Source of the DNA: Candidatus Brocadiia bacterium
GTDB taxonomy: Bacteria; Planctomycetota; PUPC01; DSUN01
Direction of reading: 5' to 3'
DNA: 14,005 bases
NCBI GenBank assembly: GCA_016782825.1
Contig: JADHXT010000047.1
Coordinates: forward strand, 1 to 14,005
Shown: positions 1 through 6,523 of the stretch, one piece after another
Layout: the number at the start of each line of letters is the position of its first letter
Numbering within the stretch: the first letter of the stretch is position 1
Position numbers and translations under genes: made by a program
The notes under the pieces: model-generated
What the model was told of the DNA's origin: nothing
What the model saw: only the letters and a program-made list of their open reading frames with translations
Database searches by the model: none

Positions 1-381
1 TCCTGGGCGCTCACTTCGGCAAGCCTGCACGACAGCCAGGCGGCCATCCCGCTCGCGCAGATGAGCGCCGAACGCGTCGCGAGCCTGTACGACCTCGCCG
101 ACGCGGCCTACGACGCCAAGGAAATCCGAGAGATGTCCGCGCGCCTCGGCCACGTCGCCCTCATCGACCACAACCCGCGTCGGGGAGAGAAGCGCGAGTT
201 CGCCCCGGCCGAAGCGGTCCGCTACCGCCAGCGGAGCTCCGCTGAGCGCGTCTTCTCGCACCTGCACGACAATCACGGCGGACGGCACGTGCGCGTCCGG
301 GGCGCGGCCAAGGTCGCCGCGCACCTCTCCTTCGGGCTGCTGGTCATCGCGGCCGAGCAATTGATCAAGTTGCTCTGTTGA
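1..381 (+). CDS. IS4-type DDE transposase, C-terminal part (5' end outside window)
   Basis: The frame is open from the first base of the window, so the annotated piece is the last 126 residues of a longer transposase. These enzymes cut and join the ends of an insertion sequence. The fragment holds the second catalytic aspartate context (DLADAAYDA, Asp about residue 34) and the IS4-type signature Y-(2)-R-(3)-E: Tyr75, Arg78 and Glu82, with Glu82 the third acidic residue of the DDE triad. Where the family usually has a lysine six residues after that Glu, this copy has His89 (motif ERVFSHLH), which may weaken activity. The tail (NHGGRHVRVRG, then a hydrophobic end) is typical of the family. An internal ATG at 61 could be miscalled as the start, but the homologous text continues upstream of it. 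The first DDE aspartate and the left inverted repeat lie outside the window, so completeness cannot be judged. Confidence 0.85.
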   Translation, partial: SWALTSASLHDSQAAIPLAQMSAERVASLYDLADAAYDAKEIREMSARLGHVALIDHNPRRGEKREFAPAEAVRYRQRSSAERVFSHLHDNHGGRHVRVRGAAKVAAHLSFGLLVIAAEQLIKLLC

Positions 382-746
382 CCCGGGCGCTCCGTCGCGC
401 CCGAACCGGTCCGATCAACCCCGAAAACGAGGCGGGGCCGCCCGCAGTCCGTCCCGACTCGGAGGAATCGCGGCGCCATGGCGCCAATGCGGGCCACGGT
501 TGCCCGAAAAGGCGGTGCGGGCCCGCTTCGCCGGTTCCCCGGCCGCCGCGGCGAACTCGTCAAGCGCCTACGGTAAGAGGTTTTGCAAGTGGCTCGATGC
601 ACATTCCCCACGGCCCCGCCGCCAATCCAGTGTGGCAGCCGGACGATGCGACGCCTATGTATAGCTGAGTCTAGTGTCCTCGCCACGGGACAACAATAAG
701 GAAATTCCTGATTTTCGCGTTCGCAATTCCTTACCTATCCGCCCGT
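382..746. other. gene-free interval between transposase and HAD gene
   Basis: No convincing gene is seen here. The open frames crossing it are arginine- and proline-rich frame shadows with no recognisable domain. The stretch should contain the right end of the insertion sequence, but its terminal repeat cannot be identified because the matching left end is outside the window. A small inverted repeat (TGTCC at 675-679 with GGACA at 688-692) and a larger hairpin at 697-733 lie near the right side. The last 60 bases are noticeably more AT-rich than the surroundings. Confidence 0.6.
685..733 (-). terminator. probable intrinsic terminator of the HAD phosphatase gene
   Basis: On the minus strand, 13 bases after the stop codon of the HAD gene, TAAGGAATT (733-725) can pair with the segment at 706-697, giving nine pairs with one bulged base. 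It is followed by the T-rich tail TTGTTGT. The stem is AT-rich rather than GC-rich and the loop is long (about 18 bases), so termination strength is uncertain. Position and tail favour this reading over an insertion-sequence end, which remains the alternative. Confidence 0.45.
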
Positions 747-1601
747 TCAGGCGCTCTGCCCTGCCAAAATGGCAGCGAGGGCATACATCGGCTCCCAGTC
801 GGCAGCCCGAACCGCCACGTCGCACACCGCGGCCATCCGAGCCGACGGGTTGAAGCCGATCGCCAGCCCGCCGCTGGCCGCGCACAGTTCGGCCACCGCC
901 ACATCGTCGTCCCCGCGCCCGATGCTGCTCGCCACCGAGGCCCCTTCGGCCGCCATCCGACGCTCCAGCACCCGGCGTTTGCCCTCCCCGCTCTCGATCA
1001 GCCTATCGTGCGCGTAGCCATCGAACACGCGGCGGCCCCGCGGCCCCACGCGGAAGCGCACCGTATTGCACTCCGTATAGCCCAACGAAGGCCTCTCACC
1101 GCAGCGAAACTGCTCCACAAAAGCCTCCACCACCACATCCAGTCCCTGCGACACCAGCCCCGTGAGTGCCTGTTCGGCCAGCAGCGCCACCGTCTCGGCC
1201 GCATAGGGGTAGGAGCTGCCGGGAATCGTGCGGGCCGCCGCGCGAATGGCGCTCTCGGGCACCCCCGCCATCGAGCGTTCGTAGCGCCGCACCAGCACGC
1301 GGAACGGCGTGCCGAGGCCAAACAGGCGCTTGCCCTCCTTCAGCGCGTAGAGCGCCGCGCCCATCACCATTTGCGGCAGGAGCCAGCGGTCGCGGGCCCG
1401 CTCGGGACGGCACAGGATCGCCCGAGCCACCCGCGCTCCCAGAACGGTTTGCGTGAAGCCGGGGAACACACATTCGTCGAGGTCGACGGCAAAGATTTCC
1501 GTACGGCGGAAGGCCTCCCGCTGATTCCTCAAGGGTTTTCTGGCCACGACAGCCGGCCCCAGCCGAACTGTCGCAGCCCCGGTGCCATCCGCCATAGCCA
1601 T
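747..1601 (-). CDS. HAD-superfamily phosphatase (phosphoserine-phosphatase-like)
   Basis: A 284-residue protein with the haloacid dehalogenase motifs in order. Motif I is VDLDE, with probable nucleophile Asp40 and acid/base Asp42. A long helical insertion follows, consistent with a C1 cap. VSQG is a probable motif II serine, Lys in ESGEGKRR is motif III, and GRGDDD is the metal-binding motif IV. HAD enzymes of this layout remove phosphate from small molecules in the cytoplasm; the substrate cannot be told from sequence. The open frame runs upstream to 1826, but that extension crosses a promoter and a tRNA-like leader and looks non-protein. The ATG at 1601 follows a purine-rich GTGGGGACG; the ATG at 1595 is a second choice. 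The gene is on the same strand as the TolC-type gene upstream but has its own promoter, so it is probably a separate unit. Confidence 0.75.
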   Translation of the reverse strand: MAMADGTGAATVRLGPAVVARKPLRNQREAFRRTEIFAVDLDECVFPGFTQTVLGARVARAILCRPERARDRWLLPQMVMGAALYALKEGKRLFGLGTPFRVLVRRYERSMAGVPESAIRAAARTIPGSSYPYAAETVALLAEQALTGLVSQGLDVVVEAFVEQFRCGERPSLGYTECNTVRFRVGPRGRRVFDGYAHDRLIESGEGKRRVLERRMAAEGASVASSIGRGDDDVAVAELCAASGGLAIGFNPSARMAAVCDVAVRAADWEPMYALAAILAGQSA

Positions 1602-1615
1602 CGTCCCCACTGCAC

Positions 1616-1696
1616 TGGTGGGCGGGGCCTGAGTCGAACCCGCACCGGCCTTTCGGCCCCTTGGATTCTGGGTCCAGTGCCGCCTTCCCGTAAGGC
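1616..1696 (-). ncRNA. tRNA-Leu(CAG)-like structured leader, probable tRNA remnant
   Basis: Read on the minus strand this looks like the body of a class II tRNA. There is a D-arm-like hairpin (GCCTT/AAGGC, 1696-1682). An anticodon-like arm follows, CTGGA-CCCAGAA-TCCAA, close to the usual Leu(CAG) arm but with C instead of the invariant T33. Next come a long variable arm (GGCC-GAAA-GGCC) and a T-loop TTCGACT. The acceptor-like CCCGCCC, a discriminator A and CCA follow at exactly tRNA spacing, ending at 1616. Against a working tRNA: only three of five T-stem pairs form (GCGGG with CAGGC), and no 5' strand matches the acceptor because that place is taken by the -10 box of a promoter. The element sits in the 5' leader of the HAD gene, 14 bases before its ATG. 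It could be a decayed tRNA, a tRNA mimic with a regulatory role, or a chance fold in GC-rich DNA. Confidence 0.4.
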
Positions 1697-1701
1697 TTTG
1701 C

Positions 1702-1730
1702 ATTATAAGGAGTAACGGCCATGCTGGCAA
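1702..1730 (-). promoter_or_regulatory. sigma70-type promoter of the HAD gene and its tRNA-like leader
   Basis: On the minus strand there is TTGCCA (1730-1725, five of six consensus bases), a 17-base spacer, then TATAAT (1707-1702, perfect). A transcript would start near 1695, right at the first hairpin of the tRNA-like leader and about 94 bases before the HAD start codon. A perfect TATAAT with optimal spacing is unlikely by chance in such GC-rich DNA. Confidence 0.65.
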
Positions 1731-1794
1731 GGCTACCAACGGGTTACCACGTCCCCGCATGAGAGATTCCTCGCTGTCGCTCCCAGCTTTCGCG

Positions 1795-1811
1795 GCCGAA
1801 GCTGCTTCGGC
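1795..1811 (-). terminator. hairpin after the TolC-type gene, weak terminator candidate
   Basis: About 24 bases past the stop codon of the TolC-type gene, GCCGAA and TTCGGC form a six-pair hairpin with a five-base loop. No T tract follows, so it is at best a weak or factor-dependent terminator. Confidence 0.25.
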
Positions 1812-1834
1812 GGAGTAGGCCAGCATGCCCCCTT

Positions 1835-3403
1835 CTACCGCGGGCGCGGGGTGTCGGTGATGGTGACGCCGTGAGCCTCGAGCAGGGTGCCTTGGGCGCG
1901 CTCGGTTTCCATGACGGCGGTGTTGAGGTCCACGAGCGCGCGGAGCCGCCGCGACTGGGCGCTGGCGAGGGCGGCGACGGCGTCGAGCACGTCCTGGCTG
2001 GTGCCCACGTTGGCTTCCTTCAGGCGGATGTTCTCGGCGCGGAGGCGTTCCTGCTGAGCGCGGACGGAGAGGGTGGCGGCGCGAAGGCGTTCGGTGTCGG
2101 TGCCCACCTGGCGGACGGCCTCGCGGACCTGGCGTTGGATCTGGCGTTCGAGGAACTTGAGGCGCAGGTGGTCTTGCTGGCGGCGGAGGCTGGCGCGGCG
2201 GCGGCGTGCGGTGGCGGCGCGGTTGCCAAGGGGGTATTCGAAGACGAGGCCGACGGAGAGGTCGTAGAAGTCGAGCGAGCGGGCGTGGTGGCCGGCGCCG
2301 TGCCAGTCGTCGGCGAGGCCGGCGCTGGCGGCTCGTGCGGTGAGGTCGAGGCGAGGGAGAAGGTCGTGGCGAGTGACGTGGAGCTGGATGTCGTCGTTCT
2401 CGAGGGTGATCTTGATCTGGCGGTAGTCAGGGCGCTTGTCGAGTGCGATAAGGAGGGCGCGCTGGAGGTCGAGGGTGGGCGTGGGCGTGGGCGGCGGCGT
2501 GGTGGGCATGAGCGGGGCGCCCCAGAGGACGTCGTCGGCTCCGAGGTCGGTGAGCACCTTGAGGCTGTCCTCGACGTCGCGGATGGCATCGTCGGCCGAG
2601 ATGACGGCTTCCTGTGCCACGGCGACGCCGGCGGCGGCTTGGGCCACGCTGGGGTCGCGGCCGCCGAGCACCTCGGCGCGGACGCGGGCCTCGATGTCGC
2701 GCTGAAGGTTGCGGGTGCGTTCGAGGGAATCGAGGAGGAAGGTGCGGTTGCCGTGCGCGTAGGCGAGTTCCCAGTACATGCGGACGGTTTCGGCAATGGT
2801 CTGGAGTGCCGCGTCGTGGAGTGCGGCCAGGGCGATGCGCTGGTCGTTGCGGGCCGTGGCGATGGCCGCGGTGTTCACGCGGATGCCGAAGCCTTTGAGG
2901 AGCGGCTGGACGAACTGGGCTCCGTGGCCCTGGCGATAGGCGGGGTTGGTGGTGGCGAAGGGCGCGTCGTTCCAGTCCTTCTCCAGACCGTAGAAGGCTT
3001 CGGCCTCGGTGCCGAGGGGGAAGCGCTTGCGGAGGCCGAAGGCGGCGTCGCCGTTCTGCTCGCGTTCGCCAAAGAGGGCGGAGCGTGCCTGCTGGTTGGC
3101 CTTGCGTCGGTTGAACTCGCCGAAAGCGGCGGGGTCGAAGGCCGCGCGTTCCTCCACGACCACGGTGGCGGCCTGGTGGGGGCTGAGCCGGGCGGCGGCG
3201 AGAGCGAGGTTGTGCTGGAGCGCGCGGTGGATGGCATCCTGTAGCGTGAGGGGATGCGGGGAAGGCTTGGCGGCGGCCGGCGGGCGCGGACGTGGTTTCT
3301 CCACGGTGGGCTCGAGTGGGGTTTCCGCGCTGGTGGCGACAGCCATGAACAGCATGGCCACGATGGCGGCGCGGCCGGCGAGATGCAGGCGGTGCTGGCT
3401 CAT
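1835..3403 (-). CDS. TolC-family outer-membrane efflux/secretion channel
   Basis: A 522-residue precursor of the outer-membrane factor family. Trimers form the channel-tunnel through the outer membrane and dock onto a periplasmic adaptor. The N-terminus (MSQHRLHLAGRAAIVAMLFM, then AVATSAE) is a clear signal peptide, which decides the start: ATG at 3403 with GGAAAGGA upstream. A longer frame to 3472 would put 23 extra residues before the signal. The two family repeats are visible. The first opens with LTLQDAIHRALQHNLAL and continues through an Ala/Gln-rich helix and a beta region (FVQPLLKG). The second opens with LDLQRALLIALDKRPDY and ends in helices such as QEERLRAENIRLKEANVGTSQDVLDA (shortened here: GTSQDVLDA). 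A Pro-rich linker lies after the signal. It is divergent from the operon encoding a membrane fusion protein, its natural type of partner. No inner-membrane pump gene is next to it. Confidence 0.9.
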   Translation of the reverse strand: MSQHRLHLAGRAAIVAMLFMAVATSAETPLEPTVEKPRPRPPAAAKPSPHPLTLQDAIHRALQHNLALAAARLSPHQAATVVVEERAAFDPAAFGEFNRRKANQQARSALFGEREQNGDAAFGLRKRFPLGTEAEAFYGLEKDWNDAPFATTNPAYRQGHGAQFVQPLLKGFGIRVNTAAIATARNDQRIALAALHDAALQTIAETVRMYWELAYAHGNRTFLLDSLERTRNLQRDIEARVRAEVLGGRDPSVAQAAAGVAVAQEAVISADDAIRDVEDSLKVLTDLGADDVLWGAPLMPTTPPPTPTPTLDLQRALLIALDKRPDYRQIKITLENDDIQLHVTRHDLLPRLDLTARAASAGLADDWHGAGHHARSLDFYDLSVGLVFEYPLGNRAATARRRRASLRRQQDHLRLKFLERQIQRQVREAVRQVGTDTERLRAATLSVRAQQERLRAENIRLKEANVGTSQDVLDAVAALASAQSRRLRALVDLNTAVMETERAQGTLLEAHGVTITDTPRPR

Positions 3404-3483
3404 GATGGCAAATCCTTTCCGTGTGCGTGGTGGTGCGGACCGTGGTGGCGCCAGGAGGTGTGCCGGGTACATCAGCCCCCGCC

Positions 3484-3511
3484 ACTATAGCGCCCTGCGA
3501 GGGAGCGTCAA
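3484..3511 (-). promoter_or_regulatory. sigma70-type promoter of the TolC-type gene
   Basis: Minus strand: TTGACG (3511-3506), 16-base spacer, TATAGT (3489-3484). Both boxes match consensus at five of six positions. The start would be near 3477, giving a leader of about 74 bases before the ATG at 3403. Confidence 0.6.
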
Positions 3512-3547
3512 CAGCGGCTGGCGGCGTCCGTTGGGCGAGCCGGGCAC

Positions 3548-3576
3548 TTGACTTCCCGTTCGCAGTGTGTTAGAAG
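3548..3576 (+). promoter_or_regulatory. sigma70-type promoter of the VTC-DUF4956-HlyD-CotH operon
   Basis: TTGACT (3548-3553), a 17-base spacer and TAGAAG (3571-3576). The -35 box is strong (five of six) and the -10 moderate (four of six). The start would be near 3583, leaving a leader of roughly 170 bases before the VTC start codon. No other good promoter was noticed ahead of the following three genes. Confidence 0.5.
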
Positions 3577-3595
3577 AGCATTAAGATTCTGTAGG

Positions 3596-3732
3596 GTCGC
3601 CCCGAGTGGCTCAGACGAGCCATGGCACGGGAGGGCGACAAAGGGCCGAGACGTTGGCTTCCGACCCCCGGTTGGCAGAGACAGTTCGGAGCGTTGGTGC
3701 ATGGAGCTCTCGGTTCCCGTGTGGCCCCATGC
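3596..3732 (+). ncRNA. structured 5' leader of the VTC operon (possible regulatory RNA)
   Basis: Three hairpins can be drawn by eye. (1) GTCGCC (3596-3601) pairs with GGCGAC (3634-3639), enclosing TGGCTC-AGAC-GAGCCA (3607-3622, six perfect pairs) with further CCCG/CGGG pairing between. (2) CCGAgAC (3646-3652) pairs with GTTCGG (3684-3689) and encloses CCGAC/GTTGG (3661-3675). (3) GCATGG (3699-3704) pairs with CCATGC (3727-3732). They are followed by the GGAGGG ribosome site and the VTC start. I do not recognise a known riboswitch class; cyclic-di-GMP class I was considered and does not fit. Short stems are common in GC-rich DNA, so conservation would be needed to accept it as an RNA element. 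Confidence 0.35.
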
Positions 3733-3754
3733 CCTGCGCGAGTGGAGGGTGAGC

Positions 3755-4507
3755 ATGTCGGGACATGGATCGGTATGCTCGCAACGCTTCGAGTACAAGT
3801 ACGTGATCAGCGAAGCGCAGGCCGAAGGCGTGACCGCCTGGGCCATGGCCCACCTCGAGCCCGACGTGCATGCCGACAGGGCGCACCACAATGAGTACAT
3901 GGTGCAGAGCCTGTATCTCGACACCGACGATCTGAGCCTCTACCACGACACGGTGGTCGGCAAGCTCAACCGCTTCAAGCTGCGGGTGCGCTGGTACGAC
4001 GACCAGCCCGATACCCCCGCCTTCCTCGAGATCAAGGCCCGCAGGAACGACGTGATCGAGAAGGCCCGCGCTCCCGTGCGCAAGAAGCCCGTCGAGCGGA
4101 TCATGGGCGGCTTCTTCATGAGCCCCAGCGACCTGGACGAGAACACGCCCGAGACTCTCGGGGCGCTCGGGCGGTTCTGCGAGCTGGGCGCCAAGCTGGC
4201 CGCACGGCCCGTGCTGATCGTCCGCTACCGCCGCGAGGCATACATCGACCCCACCGGCCGGCCCGTGCGGCTGACGGTCGATCGCGACATCAAGTGCCTA
4301 CGGGCCGGCCGCCTGGTGGGCGATATCGAGAACCAGCCGTGGCTGGCCACGGCCGACCCGCGCGCCGTGCTGGAGGTCAAGTTCACCGACACCTTCCCCA
4401 ACTGGGCGCGCGACATGGTGCAGGCGCTGAACCTGATGCGCACGTCGGCCGCCAAGTACGTGCGGTCCGTGGATGCGCTGGCTGCGATGGGCGTGGGGAT
4501 GGCCTGA
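3755..4507 (+). CDS. VTC-domain protein (polyphosphate-polymerase-like, tunnel metalloenzyme fold)
   Basis: A 250-residue soluble protein with the charged pairs that line a triphosphate tunnel: Glu13 and Lys15 (FEYKY), Lys75/Arg77/Arg79 (KLRVRWY), Glu92 and Lys94 (LEIKAR), Arg157/Arg159 (VRYRREAY), Asp176 in LTVDRDI, and Glu207/Lys209 (LEVKF). The family contains the catalytic VTC4 domain of eukaryotic polyphosphate polymerase, which makes polyphosphate from ATP. Bacterial members next to DUF4956 and CotH genes are usually named polyphosphate polymerase domain proteins, but their product is mostly untested. The start at 3755 is supported by GGAGGG six bases upstream and by the first conserved motif at residue 11. 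The upstream ATG at 3701 lacks a good ribosome site. It is the first gene of a compact operon; DUF4956 begins 21 bases after its stop. Confidence 0.88.
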   Translation: MSGHGSVCSQRFEYKYVISEAQAEGVTAWAMAHLEPDVHADRAHHNEYMVQSLYLDTDDLSLYHDTVVGKLNRFKLRVRWYDDQPDTPAFLEIKARRNDVIEKARAPVRKKPVERIMGGFFMSPSDLDENTPETLGALGRFCELGAKLAARPVLIVRYRREAYIDPTGRPVRLTVDRDIKCLRAGRLVGDIENQPWLATADPRAVLEVKFTDTFPNWARDMVQALNLMRTSAAKYVRSVDALAAMGVGMA

Positions 4508-4528
4508 CGGCTAGGAGTGCGTGCAAGC

Positions 4529-5227
4529 ATGGTGTGGATGCATGAGATCATTGACTCGCTCGATGCGGCGGCCCCAGCCAGCCTGCACACCGTGGGCATG
4601 GCGCTGCTGCTGGCGTTCGTGCTGGGGAACGTGATCGCCTGGACCTATATGGCCACCCACTCGGGGCTTTCCTACTCGCGCTCGTTCGTGCAGTCTCTGG
4701 TGCTGCTGCCGATCATCCTCACCATTGCCATGATGGTGCTCACCATGGCCAACAGCCTGGTGATCGCCTTCGGGCTCATGGGCGCCGTGGCCATCGTGCG
4801 GTTCCGCAATGTATTGAAGGACACGCGCGACACGGCGTTTCTGCTGCTGGCGTTGGTCATCGGCCTGGCGGTGGGCACCACGAGCTTCGAGCTGGCCGTG
4901 GCCGGGGCGCTGGCCGTGAGCGGGGTGATGCTGCTGCTGCACTTCACGGCGTTCGGGTCGCGGCACCGGTTCGACATGATTCTCACCTTGCGTCTGGCGG
5001 GCGGCCCGCGGTGCCTGGGGTCGCTCAGGCCGGTGTTCGACCGCCACTGCCGGCGCACCGTGCTGGCGTCGGAGCGTGCCAGGGACGGCAGCGGCGACGC
5101 CGACCTTTCCTTCCGCCTGCTGCTGCGCGACCCCGGCCGGTCGGCCGAGCTGCTCACCGACCTGACGACCACCGACGGCGTGTCCAACGTATCCATGATC
5201 CGCCGAGACGACGAATCCGAGGTCTGA
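4529..5227 (+). CDS. DUF4956 multi-pass membrane protein
   Basis: A 232-residue inner-membrane protein. Hydrophobic segments at about residues 22-42, 53-72, 76-92 and 103-142 (probably two) give four or five membrane passes. The loop GAVAIVRFRNVLKDTRDT (residues 85-102) is the family hallmark. The last 90 residues are soluble and likely cytoplasmic. The function of DUF4956 is unknown; its genes are repeatedly found beside VTC-domain and CotH genes, and a role as membrane partner of the VTC enzyme is an inference. The ATG at 4529 is chosen, with AGGAG 11 bases upstream. The spacing is slightly long, and a GTG at 4517 or ATG at 4538 are alternatives. The gap to the next gene is only six bases, so translation is likely coupled. 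Confidence 0.85.
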   Translation: MVWMHEIIDSLDAAAPASLHTVGMALLLAFVLGNVIAWTYMATHSGLSYSRSFVQSLVLLPIILTIAMMVLTMANSLVIAFGLMGAVAIVRFRNVLKDTRDTAFLLLALVIGLAVGTTSFELAVAGALAVSGVMLLLHFTAFGSRHRFDMILTLRLAGGPRCLGSLRPVFDRHCRRTVLASERARDGSGDADLSFRLLLRDPGRSAELLTDLTTTDGVSNVSMIRRDDESEV

Positions 5228-5233
5228 TTGCCG

Positions 5234-6460
5234 ATGGCGACACCCCGCCGCATCCCCACCCCGCTCAAGCGCCGCCTGCACCTGCTCCGCATGCGCGTCG
5301 TGCCGCTCACCTGCTGGCTGGTGGCCGTGGCGGTCGTGGCCGTGATGTGGCGCACCCGCACCATGCGTCTCGACACCCCCGGCATGATCCAGACCCGCCA
5401 GGCCGCCGTGGCCGCCGTCGAGCGCGGCACCATCGCCAGCCTGCACACCGAGCTGTTCGGCACCGTGCGGGCCTCGCAGGTGGTGGTGCGGCTCGACGAC
5501 GCTGCCGTGCGAGCCGCCCTGGCCGTGGCTGAGGCCGAGGTGAAGCGGCTCGAGGCTGCGTTGCGAGCCGCCGAGGCACAGCTCAAGCAAGACGTGGCCC
5601 TGCGCGAGCTCGACCGCTACACCAGCGCCCGCACCTACGCCACGCGGGTGGAGCGGTTGCGCATCGAGAAGCTCGACCGCCTGGTGGAGCTCGAGACCGA
5701 CCGCGTGGAACTCCAGCGCCTGGCCGCCACCCTGGAGCGCAGCCGCAAGCTGCGCGCCCGCGACGTGATCGCTGCCCAAGACCTCGACGACGTAAAGTTT
5801 GGGCACGAGGCCATGCAGCGGAAGATCAAGGCCACCCAGGAGGCCCTTGAGGTGATCGATGGCCGGCTGAGCGACGCCATGTCGCGGAGCGAGATGCCCA
5901 CGGCGTCGCCGGCGGACGACAGCCTCGAGGTGGCGTTGGCGCCGCTGCGTGAGGAGATGACCGTGCAGCTTCGCCGCGTGGACGAGATGCGCGTGCAGCG
6001 CGAGGCCCTCGTGCTCAAGGCTCCCATCGACGGCGTCGTCACCGCCGTGTTCTTCCGCGAGGGCGAGGCCGTAATGCCCGGCATACCCATCCTCACGGTG
6101 TCCGACAGCAGCTCGATGCACATCGTGAGCTTCGTCGAGCAGGGCCTGGCGCTCGTGCCCACCGAAGGCATGACGGTGGAGGTGCGGCGGCGCACCCGTC
6201 CCATGCAGGTGGCACAGGCACGTGTGGTGAAGGTGAGCCCCCAGGTGGAGCCGATCCCCCAGGAGGTCCTGGGCAGCGTGCCCGTGCTCAAATGGGGCGT
6301 GCGGGTGTTCGTGGACATGCCCGCCAGCATGCGGTCGCCGCTGGCCGCCTTCGGCACCGCGGGACTCGACCCGCCGCGGCCCGGCGAGCTGCTCGACGTG
6401 CGGTACTTCGTTCCCCATCGGGGAGGACGTACGCGCGTCACGCGAAGCCCCGAGCTGTAG
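5234..6460 (+). CDS. HlyD-type membrane fusion protein (periplasmic adaptor)
   Basis: A 408-residue protein anchored by one N-terminal membrane helix (about residues 22-39, VVPLTCWLVAVAVVAVMW) after a basic cytoplasmic tail. Residues about 90-210 are Ala/Leu/Arg/Glu-rich and predicted coiled coil (VAEAEVKRLEAALRAAEAQL), the hairpin that meets a TolC-type channel. The second lipoyl-like half and barrel follow at VLKAPIDGVVTAVFFREGEA and LTVSDSSSMHIVSFVEQG. Adaptors of this type bridge an inner-membrane transporter and an outer-membrane channel. The fitting channel gene is divergent upstream, but no ABC or RND pump is present in the window. The ATG at 5234 has GAGGT ten bases upstream; the TTG at 5228 is an alternative. 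The first lipoyl half is poorly conserved, so it could be a specialised adaptor. Confidence 0.85.
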   Translation: MATPRRIPTPLKRRLHLLRMRVVPLTCWLVAVAVVAVMWRTRTMRLDTPGMIQTRQAAVAAVERGTIASLHTELFGTVRASQVVVRLDDAAVRAALAVAEAEVKRLEAALRAAEAQLKQDVALRELDRYTSARTYATRVERLRIEKLDRLVELETDRVELQRLAATLERSRKLRARDVIAAQDLDDVKFGHEAMQRKIKATQEALEVIDGRLSDAMSRSEMPTASPADDSLEVALAPLREEMTVQLRRVDEMRVQREALVLKAPIDGVVTAVFFREGEAVMPGIPILTVSDSSSMHIVSFVEQGLALVPTEGMTVEVRRRTRPMQVAQARVVKVSPQVEPIPQEVLGSVPVLKWGVRVFVDMPASMRSPLAAFGTAGLDPPRPGELLDVRYFVPHRGGRTRVTRSPEL

Positions 6461-6462
6461 CC

Positions 6463-6483
6463 CCCCGCGCGGTCCCCGCGGGG
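6463..6483 (+). promoter_or_regulatory. GC hairpin between the adaptor gene and the giant CotH gene
   Basis: CCCCGCG (6463-6469) pairs perfectly with CGCGGGG (6477-6483) around a seven-base loop, two bases after the adaptor stop codon. There is no T tract, so it is probably not a full terminator. It could slow transcription, stabilise the 3' end of the upstream message or mark a processing site that separates expression of the giant gene. The CotH gene start follows 40 bases later with its own AGGAT ribosome site. Confidence 0.35.
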
Positions 6484-6523
6484 AGCCGATGGCCCCGCCG
6501 ATCAGCCGCGCCAGGATGAATCC

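Larger units (their letters stand above)
3404..3754. other. divergent intergenic region with two promoters and a long leader
   Basis: This 351-base region separates the TolC-type gene from the VTC operon. It holds a promoter for each direction, whose -35 boxes lie about 36 bases apart, so one regulator bound between them could control both. The right 170 bases are the untranslated leader of the VTC gene and can form several hairpins. A frame open from 3548 into the VTC gene crosses this leader but has no matching protein family, so it is not treated as coding. Confidence 0.6.

Noticed and set aside
1621..1700. Functional tRNA-Gln(CTG) on the plus strand or functional tRNA-Leu(CAG) on the minus strand
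   Set aside because: The plus strand has a CTG loop but its T-loop would be on the wrong side. The minus strand lacks a matching 5' acceptor strand and a full T stem, so only a tRNA-like element is claimed.
1602..1826. N-terminal extension of the HAD protein to 1826
   Set aside because: The extension runs through a near-consensus promoter and the tRNA-like element and has no protein-family character.
1871..3244. 457-codon plus-strand frame opposite the TolC-type gene
   Set aside because: Gly/Glu/Val/Ala-rich shadow with no family features; the minus strand gives a signal peptide and both outer-membrane-factor repeats.
3620..3690. Cyclic-di-GMP class I riboswitch in the VTC leader
   Set aside because: A few short strings are reminiscent, but the conserved core and tetraloop-receptor layout are not present.
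3548..3754. N-terminal extension of the VTC protein to 3548 or 3701
   Set aside because: The extra residues have no family match, overlap a probable promoter and folded leader, and the ATG at 3755 has a strong GGAGGG site.
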